From Candidatus Thalassarchaeum betae (GTDB lineage: Archaea > Thermoplasmatota > Poseidoniia > Poseidoniales > Thalassarchaeaceae): DNA of 16,892 nt. Every line of letters begins with the position of its first letter. Position 1 is the stretch's first letter. A program made the position numbers and the translations under genes. Positions 7,881 to 14,497 of this stretch are shown here, piece by piece. The notes beneath the pieces are model-generated. The model was not told where the DNA came from and did no database searches. It saw only the letters and a program-made list of their open reading frames with translations. The stretch lies in NCBI GenBank assembly GCA_022448665.1, contig JAKUUO010000027.1:1-16892 (forward strand). The letters run 5' to 3'.

Positions 7881-9437
7881 ATGCTAAGAGTCATGCGAAA
7901 TACGATGGGCAAGCGTGTCATAGTGCTGGACGGCTCTTCACTGGAGATACGTGATGTGTTTGATGTCGGCTACAGCGGAGCAGAAGTGAAGATTGCCGAA
8001 TCTGCACTGGAAGCCATGTCTGCCAGTAGGTCTGCAGTCATGAGGATACTGGAAAGTGACGAAGTGGTATACGGCATAAACACCGGATTCGGCGCATTAT
8101 CCCGGGTCACCATTGAGCATGACCAGTTGGAAGAGCTGCAGTATAACCTCATTCGCAGCCATGCCTGTGGGGTTGGTGAAAGGATGGATCCGGAACATGT
8201 CCTGATGATGATGCTGATCCGTGCAAACACCTTGGCCAAAGGGCACTCAGGATGCCGGCCTGAAGTCACTGAACTACTGGTCGCGATGATTAACGCCAGA
8301 ATCGTTCCTGTTGTGCCTCGTATAGGCTCACTTGGAGCGTCCGGAGATCTGGCACCATTGTCCCACATGGCTCTGGGCCTTATCGGAGAAGGCGAGTGTA
8401 ACGTCCTCAATAATGAGTTATGGGAGCCTGAACCAGCCGCTACAGCACTGGAACAGGCCGGTCTGGCGCCGCTTGTTCTGCAGGCCAAAGAAGGGCTGTC
8501 TCTAATCAACGGTACCAGTCAGATGTGTGCGTATCTCACTATCTGCGTAACGAACCTCGATCATCTGGTATTGGCTGCAGATGCTTCCACTGCCTGCTCT
8601 GTAGAAGCGATATTCGGATCACATGCCCCATTCGACCAACGTGTCCACAATGCCAGACCGCAACGAGGACAATCCATCTCAGCTGCACGGATATCCAGTC
8701 TACTAAAAGGGTCGGAAATCAACGAGTCCCATGCTGATTGCGAAAGGGTCCAGGACGCATATTCATTCAGATGCTCTCCACAAGTGCATGGTCCGGTCAT
8801 CGATCTGTTGTTAGAGACCAGACGGATGCTCGAAATTGAAATCAACAGCGCGACGGACAACCCCTTAATTTTCACTGACGGTTCGAATGACGAGGTTATC
8901 AGCGGGGGCAACTTCCACGGCCAAAATCTGTCTCTTGCTGCCGATGCATTGGCACTATCCTGCCATGAACTGGCATCAATTTCCGAGAGGCGAATCAACC
9001 AGATTATGGATCCTCAATGGAGCAAACAAAATGCCTTCCTTTCTAACAAAGAGGGACTTGAAAGCGGCTTAATGATTATTCAATATGTTGCTGCCGCATT
9101 GATCTCAGAGCTGCAGCTCCTTTCCAATCCGGTTACTACCAGCAATGTGCCGGTTAGCTTGGGGAAGGAGGACCATGTCTCTATGGGTGCTACCAGCACA
9201 TTCAGGACTGTTCGCTCAACAGAACTACTGTCTCAGGTAATCGCGAATGAGATGATATGCTCCGCCGAAGCTCTTGGTAGGATTGATTATCGTGCAGGCA
9301 TAGGCGTGACCCGTATTACCGATTGGATCAGGTCCTACATTCCGCCACTCACTTCTGATAGGGCTATGACCGCAGAGTGTGAGGGCCTATCATCGGCGTT
9401 ACTGAACGGTGATTTATCATTAAATTTGGGTGATTAG
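7881..9437 (+). CDS. hutH: Histidine ammonia-lyase
   Basis: HutH removes ammonia from L-histidine to give urocanate, the first step of the pathway. The cofactor is 4-methylidene-imidazole-5-one (MIO), formed autocatalytically from an Ala-Ser-Gly triad. That triad is intact at residues 153-155 within GSLGASGDLAPLSHMAL. Other family blocks are YGINTGFGAL near residue 69, NLIRSHACGVG, QAKEGLSLINGTSQM, a later QDAYSFRCSPQVHGP, SATDNPLIF and the C-terminal MGATSTFRTV. The length (518 aa) is slightly above the usual 500-510. Three in-frame Met codons occur early (7881, 7893, 7905); the third gives a more typical N-terminus (MGKRVIVLDGSS), so the true start is uncertain by up to 24 bases. The gene follows hutU after 12 bp, and its TAG stop touches the alaX ATG. 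Confidence 0.96.
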   Translation: MLRVMRNTMGKRVIVLDGSSLEIRDVFDVGYSGAEVKIAESALEAMSASRSAVMRILESDEVVYGINTGFGALSRVTIEHDQLEELQYNLIRSHACGVGERMDPEHVLMMMLIRANTLAKGHSGCRPEVTELLVAMINARIVPVVPRIGSLGASGDLAPLSHMALGLIGEGECNVLNNELWEPEPAATALEQAGLAPLVLQAKEGLSLINGTSQMCAYLTICVTNLDHLVLAADASTACSVEAIFGSHAPFDQRVHNARPQRGQSISAARISSLLKGSEINESHADCERVQDAYSFRCSPQVHGPVIDLLLETRRMLEIEINSATDNPLIFTDGSNDEVISGGNFHGQNLSLAADALALSCHELASISERRINQIMDPQWSKQNAFLSNKEGLESGLMIIQYVAAALISELQLLSNPVTTSNVPVSLGKEDHVSMGATSTFRTVRSTELLSQVIANEMICSAEALGRIDYRAGIGVTRITDWIRSYIPPLTSDRAMTAECEGLSSALLNGDLSLNLGD

Positions 9438-10169
9438 ATGCAAGAAAGGCTGCACATGCGCCACCATCCTGGAACCAACCCCCTGCCCTTTGAGGCGTCG
9501 GTAATAGACAAAACCGAAGATTCTCTAATTCTATCCAAATCGTTTTGCTACCCTCGAGGGGGCGGCCAACCGGGAGATGCGGGCATTTTCATCAATGATG
9601 GAAAAGAAAGCGGATTCTCTGAGACCCTCGGAGGTGAATTCATCCGCCACCCAGTCAACAATATTTCCGGCTTCTCGGTAGGGGATGAAGTTAGGTGCGA
9701 GATCGACATCGATAGACGGAACAGGCACGCTAAGATGCACACCGCTCAGCATGTCGTCTCTGCACTAGCCGATGACCTGTGGAGCGCTGAAACTGTTGGG
9801 AATCAGATTAGCACCGAATACACAAGAATCGACTTCTTGTTCCCGAACAGGGATGAATATGACTCGGATTCATTAACTGAAGCAGTCAATACAGTAATTG
9901 GCTCCGACACGAGTGTAAAGGTACACGAATGGTCCCGAGATTTTGTTAAGGACCATGAACATATGAGGCACACGAAATTCATGGACAGGATTCCTTCCTT
10001 CATCAACGAACTGAGGGTCGTTGAGATCGAAGGAATTGATCTCTGCCCATGTGCAGGCACCCATGTCGCCTCTACATCAGACATAGACCCAATTGTCATC
10101 ACCAATGTGAAATCCAAGGGTGCTGGAAAATTTCGAATCACGTATCAATTTGAAAATGAAAATATCTAG
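9438..10169 (+). CDS. alaX: AlaX-M type alanyl-tRNA editing protein
   Basis: Free-standing AlaX proteins hydrolyse mischarged aminoacyl-tRNA-Ala (chiefly Ser-tRNA-Ala), duplicating in trans the editing domain of alanyl-tRNA synthetase. The 243-aa product has the two-domain AlaX-M layout. An N-terminal beta-rich domain carries SFCYPRGGGQPGDAG (about 35-49), the family's glycine-rich signature. A catalytic zinc site is formed by HTAQH (H101, H105) and CAGTH (C205, H209). The start ATG immediately follows the hutH stop and is in the same frame, so co-expression with the histidine-degradation genes is likely. No metabolic link is evident; it may simply be a passenger. The convergent tRNA-Val ends 12 bp downstream, leaving little space for termination. 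Confidence 0.93.
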   Translation: MQERLHMRHHPGTNPLPFEASVIDKTEDSLILSKSFCYPRGGGQPGDAGIFINDGKESGFSETLGGEFIRHPVNNISGFSVGDEVRCEIDIDRRNRHAKMHTAQHVVSALADDLWSAETVGNQISTEYTRIDFLFPNRDEYDSDSLTEAVNTVIGSDTSVKVHEWSRDFVKDHEHMRHTKFMDRIPSFINELRVVEIEGIDLCPCAGTHVASTSDIDPIVITNVKSKGAGKFRITYQFENENI

Positions 10170-10181
10170 ATACTAAACTAT

Positions 10182-10257
10182 TGGTGGGCTCGGCAGGAAT
10201 TGAACCTGCGATCTTCGCCATGTCAAGGCGACGTCATAACCCCTAGACCACGAGCCC
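10182..10257 (-). tRNA. tRNA-Val (anticodon GAC), 3' CCA encoded
   Basis: The minus strand folds into a complete cloverleaf of 73 nt plus CCA. It has a perfect 7-bp acceptor stem (GGGCTCG with CGAGCCC) and a D-arm closed by GTC/GAC. The 5-bp anticodon stem (TCGCC/GGCGA) has loop TTGACAT, so the anticodon is GAC, reading the Val codons GTC and GTT. The T-arm is GCAGG-TTCAATT-CCTGC and the discriminator base is A. The CCA end is genomically encoded at 10182-10184. No intron is present. The gene lies 51 bp downstream of the DUF5679-like microprotein on the same strand and converges on alaX. No clear TATA box is visible just upstream, so it may be cotranscribed with the microprotein gene. Confidence 0.96.
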
Positions 10258-10308
10258 TAGAGCAATCCGCCCAGACGGAGGTCACAAATGAAGGATTCTC
10301 TGAAACAA

Positions 10309-10464
10309 TCAACCAACAATTTTCGAAATCTTTCCATCGCACCCACGATTTGAACAGTTGCCTGCCATCCGAGTCCGCCCATTGCTCATGACGATCTCCC
10401 TAGCATTAGCGATATCGCAGTAGGTCTTGCACTTGAGGCAGAAGCCCATCACCTGCTTGCCCAT
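10309..10464 (-). CDS. DUF5679-like zinc-ribbon microprotein
   Basis: This 51-aa reading frame is too short for usual ORF cutoffs but resembles the DUF5679 family of small archaeal and viral zinc-ribbon proteins. Two cysteine pairs, C9-x2-C12 and C37-x4-C42, flank a central strand segment EIVMSNGRTRMAGNC, which matches the family pattern of E-V-x-x-x-NGR followed by G-x-C. The first pair sits in MGFCLKCK, the typical start of such proteins, so an alternative start at the sixth residue (Met, 10449) is possible. The second pair is spaced CX4C (CSNRGC) rather than the usual CX2C. The function of the family is unknown; nucleic-acid or protein binding is plausible. It lies between hutI and tRNA-Val on the same strand, with a candidate TATA box 57 bp upstream of the start. 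Confidence 0.75.
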   Translation of the reverse strand: MGKQVMGFCLKCKTYCDIANAREIVMSNGRTRMAGNCSNRGCDGKISKIVG

Positions 10465-10520
10465 GGATGTGGATTGGTGATTTCGTATTCAATGCATCTC
10501 TGAGGGTGGGTTCGAGCACG

Positions 10521-10530
10521 ATATACTAAT
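10521..10530 (-). promoter_or_regulatory. Candidate TATA box for the DUF5679-like gene
   Basis: On the minus strand, ATTAGTATAT is preceded directly by the purine-rich GTGAAAG, which resembles an archaeal BRE plus TATA box. A transcription start about 25 bases downstream would leave a leader of roughly 30 bases before the ATG at 10464. This is pattern-based only. Confidence 0.3.
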
Positions 10531-10587
10531 CTTTCACAATATCGTTGTACTGCGAGACTGTATCAAACAATTAGCTGAATATGGATT

Positions 10588-10607
10588 CTGATAAGTGCTC
10601 TTATCGG
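10588..10607. repeat. Inverted repeat between hutI and the DUF5679-like gene
   Basis: GATAAG-TGCT-CTTATC (10590-10605) is a perfect 6-bp inverted repeat with a 4-base spacer, extended by a T/G wobble and one C-G pair to 10588-10607. It lies about 120 bp downstream of the hutI stop and about 60 bp upstream of the candidate TATA box. It could be a regulator-binding site or an RNA hairpin in the hutI 3' region; the sequence does not decide. Confidence 0.45.
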
Positions 10608-10701
10608 TCCAATGGTGCATTGAATTTTCGGGACATGCATGGTAAGTTTTCCTGATGTTGCAGTAATCGGATGAATACTTTCAATATTAGCGTTAATTTT
10701 A

Positions 10702-10726
10702 CGACTAAAGAATAATAGAATTGAAA
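10702..10726 (-). terminator. T-rich tract after hutI, possible terminator
   Basis: Directly after the hutI TAG the minus strand reads a T-rich run (TTTCAATTCTATTATTCTTT and following bases) with no strong hairpin. Archaeal RNA polymerase terminates at oligo-T stretches, so this is a reasonable but weak candidate. The wider 262-bp gap (10465-10726) shows no further gene. Confidence 0.25.
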
Positions 10727-12055
10727 CTAATTAATTCGATTTACAACTGACCCAGCTAGAATCGTAAACATGAATTGGTTCTCCGCTGGGGTGAGGCACC
10801 AGGCATCTACGGATTTCGAATTCAGGATGTTCAGATCTGCTCTACCTCCTTCCCCTATAGTGCCTGTTATTTCGGCATCGTCCAAGGTAGTTGAGGGGTT
10901 CCTTGTACAAGCAATCAGTGTAGCAAATGGATCGAGGTCCATTCGGCTGGTTGCTAGATTGGCTATGAACGGAATTGATGAAATCTCACAGTTTGGATTA
11001 TAATCGGTAGCCAATGAGAATGCCCAGCCCCGTTCAACGCATTCCTGCAGAGGCAGATCGAGTGGATTGCCAAGGACGTATGGTGTCCCGGGGAGGAAAG
11101 TCTGCATCGTACCAGTGTCTGTGGCGGCCTGCCTTGAGGAGGCTGTAGACTTGGCGGCATGATCGCCACTGACGGCACCGAGTTCTGCAGCAAGAGCCAG
11201 TCCTCCAGAGTCCTCGAACTCGTCAACGTGCAATCGAGATGGTATGTTAAATTCTAAAGCTGCGCGCACAATGTCCTCGGTCTCCTCGTTGGTGAACCAT
11301 CCCACTTCACAGAACACATCTGCCCAACGAGCTATCCCTTGCTCTGATACGGCTGGCAACTGAGTCGATAACAAATCGTCCATGTATTCGCTGCGAGAAC
11401 GTTCCGGAGGAAAGTCATGCGCGCCCAACCAAGTCGGGAATATTTTGGCATCAGATGACTCATCCATGCGTTTCATGGCCTCTAGCATCCTCAATTCCGC
11501 TTCCAATTCTAGACCGTATCCGCTCTTGGTCTCAATAACTGTGGTCCCCGTCGAGATCATTTTATTGAGTCGTTTTAGTCCAATTCTACACATATCATCC
11601 AGAGTCATATTCCTAGTGCTTCTGACCGTCTTTCCAATTCCCCCGCCCATCTCAGCAATTTCACGATACGAATATCCTTGCTCTCTCAAGGCTACTTCGT
11701 TGGAGCGATCGCCCCCCCACAGCAGGTGTGTGTGGCAATCAACAAAGCCAGGTATGACTGCATTTCCTTTCCCATCGAGAACCGACGGACTCGTGCTTAT
11801 ACCGGGGGTTGCATTACTAGGAGGATCGAAGACGCCGACATTAGCATGGTCTGGTTGCCACCATGGTGCGAACTCGGATATCAGTGATTCCGAATCGGAG
11901 ATTCTCTCGATCACGGAATCCCGAATCAGAATGGCTTGGCCTGACGGCAATGTGTTCGACTCTCTATCTATCATATCTGCTCCCGTGAGGGGGCTAGTAG
12001 TATCTCCTGAGGTCAAATGGGCGACTTCTCCTGTGTTGACAATCAGCAGGCCCAT
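10727..12055 (-). CDS. hutI: Imidazolonepropionase
   Basis: HutI is a metal-dependent amidohydrolase that opens the ring of 4-imidazolone-5-propanoate to give N-formimino-L-glutamate, the substrate of ftcD on the other strand. Visible features are the N-terminal LLIVNTGEV strand, the metal-binding HxH in GFVDCHTHLLWGGDRSNE, the ETKSGYGL loop, LGAHDFPPE, SRLHVDEFEDSGG, SGDHAAKS and the late Asp in LATDYNPN. The product is 442 aa from 12055, somewhat longer than the usual ~410. Met at 12067 is equally possible (MWGPMGLL). The frame stays open to 12214, but that extension overlaps the divergent kae1 and has no family similarity, so it was rejected. The gene lies on the strand opposite the other hut genes, about 0.6 kb from alaX, and diverges from kae1 with a gap of only 49 bp. 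Confidence 0.93.
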   Translation of the reverse strand: MGLLIVNTGEVAHLTSGDTTSPLTGADMIDRESNTLPSGQAILIRDSVIERISDSESLISEFAPWWQPDHANVGVFDPPSNATPGISTSPSVLDGKGNAVIPGFVDCHTHLLWGGDRSNEVALREQGYSYREIAEMGGGIGKTVRSTRNMTLDDMCRIGLKRLNKMISTGTTVIETKSGYGLELEAELRMLEAMKRMDESSDAKIFPTWLGAHDFPPERSRSEYMDDLLSTQLPAVSEQGIARWADVFCEVGWFTNEETEDIVRAALEFNIPSRLHVDEFEDSGGLALAAELGAVSGDHAAKSTASSRQAATDTGTMQTFLPGTPYVLGNPLDLPLQECVERGWAFSLATDYNPNCEISSIPFIANLATSRMDLDPFATLIACTRNPSTTLDDAEITGTIGEGGRADLNILNSKSVDAWCLTPAENQFMFTILAGSVVNRIN

Positions 12056-12104
12056 GGGTCCCCACATACACGATGCTTGAAAGGACTGTCTGCGTCGAAG
12101 GCCT

Positions 12105-13115
12105 GTGAGTGCAATGATACTGGGCATTGAAAGCACGGCACACACTCTCTCATTCGGGTTAGTAGATGAGATTGGCAATGCGTATCCATCGGTATCGGAT
12201 TTCTTTCGACCCAAAGAAGGAGGAATCCACCCTAGAGAGGCGGCCGACCATCATTCAGATGTGGCGGGGTCGTTGTTGGAGAAATTGATGGAGTCTCACG
12301 GATTGTCTGCAGGAGGGGTATCTGCAATTGCCTTCAGTCAAGGCCCGGGCCTCGGTCCGTGCCTAAGAGTGGGTGCTTCAGTCGCACGTTCACTGTCTCG
12401 CTCTTGGGGGATTCCCTTGATTGGTGTTAATCACTGTGTCGCCCATATTGAGATAGGCAGGAGTCAGACAGGTTGTGACGATCCGGTGTTGCTGTATGTG
12501 AGCGGGGGGAATACCCAGGTCATTGCACGTGCTGGTAATAGGTATCGCGTTCTCGGTGAAACCTTAGACATCGGAATCGGCAACATGCTCGATAAGTTTG
12601 CCCGTTCCCAAGGCATCCCGTTCCCAGGCGGTCCTGAAATTGAGTCTCTTGCATCCACTTGGATCGCTGATGTTCCTGATGCTGGTTTAGGATCTGTACT
12701 GCTCCCGTATGGGGTACAGGGGATGGATCTTGCTTTCTCAGGTATTCTCACCGCAGCACAGCAGAAGATTTCCGACGGCAACCCCCTAGGAGAGGTGTGC
12801 TGGTCTTTGCAAGAGCACTCTTTCGCCTCTTGTGTTGAAGTCGCTGAAAGGGCCATGGCTCATACTGGTAAGAACGAACTTCTGCTAGGAGGGGGAGTGG
12901 CATGCAATGAGAGGTTGAAGCAGATGGCAAGAATCATGTGCACAGAAAGGGGCGGAGAGTCATTTTGCCCCGACAGGACATTCTGTGTCGACAATGGCAC
13001 TATGATTGCGGAGTTGGGCCGCAAGATGGTTGAATCAGGAACCGTCACATCGTTGATGGACAGCTCAGTCAACCCTGGACTGCGCACAGATCACACCATC
13101 GTCACATGGTATTGA
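12105..13115 (+). CDS. kae1: Kae1, tRNA N6-threonylcarbamoyladenosine synthase subunit (KEOPS)
   Basis: Kae1 is the catalytic subunit of the KEOPS complex, which transfers threonylcarbamoyl from TC-AMP to A37 of tRNAs that read ANN codons. The 336-aa product begins with the ASKHA-fold phosphate-1 motif LGIESTAHTLSFG. It carries the metal-binding HCVAH (H110, H114), the YVSGGNTQV motif, the DKFARSQG and PGGPEIE segments, LLLGGGVACNERL, and CVDNGTMIAELG near the C-terminus. It is not fused to the Bud32 kinase, unlike in several archaea, and the next gene is not Bud32, so the kinase must be encoded elsewhere. Either GTG at 12105 or ATG at 12114 may be the start; homology begins at the latter (MILGIEST). 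It diverges from hutI. Confidence 0.95.
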   Translation: MSAMILGIESTAHTLSFGLVDEIGNAYPSVSDFFRPKEGGIHPREAADHHSDVAGSLLEKLMESHGLSAGGVSAIAFSQGPGLGPCLRVGASVARSLSRSWGIPLIGVNHCVAHIEIGRSQTGCDDPVLLYVSGGNTQVIARAGNRYRVLGETLDIGIGNMLDKFARSQGIPFPGGPEIESLASTWIADVPDAGLGSVLLPYGVQGMDLAFSGILTAAQQKISDGNPLGEVCWSLQEHSFASCVEVAERAMAHTGKNELLLGGGVACNERLKQMARIMCTERGGESFCPDRTFCVDNGTMIAELGRKMVESGTVTSLMDSSVNPGLRTDHTIVTWY

Positions 13116-13180
13116 CCTCGTTCAACCGAGAACCCTTATGAGAGTCTGGTACTCGCCACAGGACGGAGTTTGATTATCTA

Positions 13181-13966
13181 GTGCAGAGGCGACGTCGACC
13201 AAAAGCCACACCGAAAGACATCTTCGGTACTGGTTCTCAGACTAAGTCATCGAAGAAAGTGGACCCCGGGCCCCGTAAGGCACCTCCTACTGTTCCCGAT
13301 CCAATGCCCACTCCGCCACCCGCAGTGGGTGTCAAACCAGAACCGTTACCTGCTCTTGAAGATAGAATTGAAACACCTCTGGGTACAACCCCTGAATCTA
13401 CTCCTGTCGAAGAGGGAGAGGATGTATCAGTCCTCGAGAGTCAGATCCTCGGAGTTCCAAAGAGGAAATCAATTGGACTACGGCCTATCGCTGAATCAAA
13501 GCCGGAAGAACCTCTAGAAAAAATTGTCAGCACCAAGGCACAGGAATTGATTGATGAAAGCAAGCATAGAGCCGCACAATCAGAAGAAGCCGAAGTTACC
13601 GAGATTTCCAAGGAATTATCGGATGAACCCAAGCCTGTAATCACAAGGAAGCCTCCCCCCATTAAGGTAATCAATAAAAAGTTCCGGCGGCGTCAGAGAA
13701 GTTTTCAGCCAGCAAAACGCGCCAAGCGATTAGACAGGAGTAGGCATATGGAATACAAGTATGAGGTGCGCAAACTATTGGAGGAAATCGGAGTTTCAGA
13801 GGAGCATCGTTCCAGTTTACTTGGTTCAATCTGGGCCAAGGGCGAGAGGCAAACAGTCTCTGATGCGAAAGAATACCTTGAAAATAAACTATCTGAAGGG
13901 ATTATCACCGAAGTGCACCTGTCAAGGCTCTGCGACGTCATCGATGACTACACTGTTAGGAGATGA
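13181..13966 (+). CDS. Unknown protein: disordered Pro/Glu/basic N-terminus, helical C-terminal domain
   Basis: I do not recognise this 261-aa protein. It starts with GTG and a basic cluster (MQRRRRPK). Residues about 25-170 are low-complexity and rich in Pro, Glu, Lys and Thr (for example PMPTPPPAVGV), and look disordered. A second strongly basic stretch (about 167-186: KKFRRRQRSF, KRAKRLDRSR) precedes a compact C-terminal segment of about 75 residues that looks helical, with an amphipathic pattern (YEVRKLLEEIG, HRSSLLGSIW, AKEYLENKLSEGI, LSRLCDVIDDY). There is no signal peptide or membrane segment. The basic patches suggest binding to nucleic acid or the ribosome, which is inference. It sits 65 bp after kae1 and 4 bp before the FKBP gene, so an operon with the FKBP is likely. 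Codon use resembles its neighbours. Confidence 0.8.
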   Translation: MQRRRRPKATPKDIFGTGSQTKSSKKVDPGPRKAPPTVPDPMPTPPPAVGVKPEPLPALEDRIETPLGTTPESTPVEEGEDVSVLESQILGVPKRKSIGLRPIAESKPEEPLEKIVSTKAQELIDESKHRAAQSEEAEVTEISKELSDEPKPVITRKPPPIKVINKKFRRRQRSFQPAKRAKRLDRSRHMEYKYEVRKLLEEIGVSEEHRSSLLGSIWAKGERQTVSDAKEYLENKLSEGIITEVHLSRLCDVIDDYTVRR

Positions 13967-13970
13967 TATA

Positions 13971-14459
13971 GTGGCGACTGTTGAACAGGATACCGTAGTA
14001 ACTGTGCATTACACGGGTACTTTCCTCGATACAGGACAGGTGTTCGATACCAGTGAGGGAGGTGAGCCCCTTGGTTTCCTAGTCGGACATGGGAACATGA
14101 TTGATGGTTTCGAACATGAGATTCTGGGTGCAGCCGTTGGTGAATCGAGACAATTTACCCTGACTCCCGACAGAGCCTATGGGGAGAGGGATGATGATGC
14201 AATCCAATCAATTCCGCTTGCAGAATTCCCTCCAGACATTCCCCTTGAAGTAGGTATCGTACTCGGAGCGCAGAGTGATCATGGGCCGATTCAATTTACC
14301 GTCGTGGCTATCAATGACGATTCCGTTACTGTTGATTTCAATCACCAGATGGCTGGGAAATCCCTTGGATTCGCCGTTGAGGTCGTTTCTGTCAGAGCTG
14401 CTCTACCCGAGGAGCTCGAGCATGGCCACGCACATGGCCCTGGACACCACCATCACTAG
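13971..14459 (+). CDS. slyD: SlyD-like FKBP peptidyl-prolyl cis-trans isomerase with His-rich tail
   Basis: This cytoplasmic proline isomerase and chaperone is of the FKBP/SlyD type. The 162-aa product starts with VEQDTVVTVHYTGTFLDTGQVFDTS, followed by LGFLVGHGNMIDGFEHEILG, the canonical FKBP core. An insert-in-flap segment follows (AYGERDDDAIQSIPLAEFP), then a closing strand (LGFAVEVVSVRAA). The tail EHGHAHGPGHHHH contains seven histidines, as in metal-binding SlyD proteins. GTG at 13971 was chosen because the family N-terminus begins there (MATVEQDTVV) and it lies 4 bp after the preceding stop; an in-frame ATG at 13944 would overlap the upstream gene by 23 bp. A His-rich tail suggests Ni/Zn binding, which is inferred. 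Confidence 0.9.
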   Translation: MATVEQDTVVTVHYTGTFLDTGQVFDTSEGGEPLGFLVGHGNMIDGFEHEILGAAVGESRQFTLTPDRAYGERDDDAIQSIPLAEFPPDIPLEVGIVLGAQSDHGPIQFTVVAINDDSVTVDFNHQMAGKSLGFAVEVVSVRAALPEELEHGHAHGPGHHHH

Positions 14460-14497
14460 CACATTGTTCATGGACGAATCCCACCTCCCGAGAACGA

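Noticed and set aside
7970..8509. A 179-codon minus-strand frame inside hutH
   Set aside because: It is antisense to the catalytic MIO region of hutH and has no recognisable motifs.
10258..10726. Possible CRISPR or mobile-element remnant in the largest gene-poor stretch
   Set aside because: No spaced repeats, terminal inverted repeats or transposase fragments were seen; part of the stretch is the DUF5679-like gene, and the rest holds only one short palindrome and AT-rich sequence.
11382..12080. A 232-codon open frame on the plus strand opposite hutI
   Set aside because: It is antisense to imidazolonepropionase, whose motifs are clear, and its translation is low-complexity Ser/Ile/Pro-rich with no family features.
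12056..12214. N-terminal extension of hutI to an upstream ATG at 12214
   Set aside because: It would overlap the start of divergent kae1 by more than 100 bp, and the extra residues do not resemble imidazolonepropionase.
13116..13180. Short inverted repeat CTCG...CGAG after kae1
   Set aside because: Only 4 bp per arm, expected by chance.
13761..13970. Longer start for the FKBP
   Set aside because: The extra residues lie out of frame within the preceding gene and lack similarity; FKBP homology starts at about 13971.
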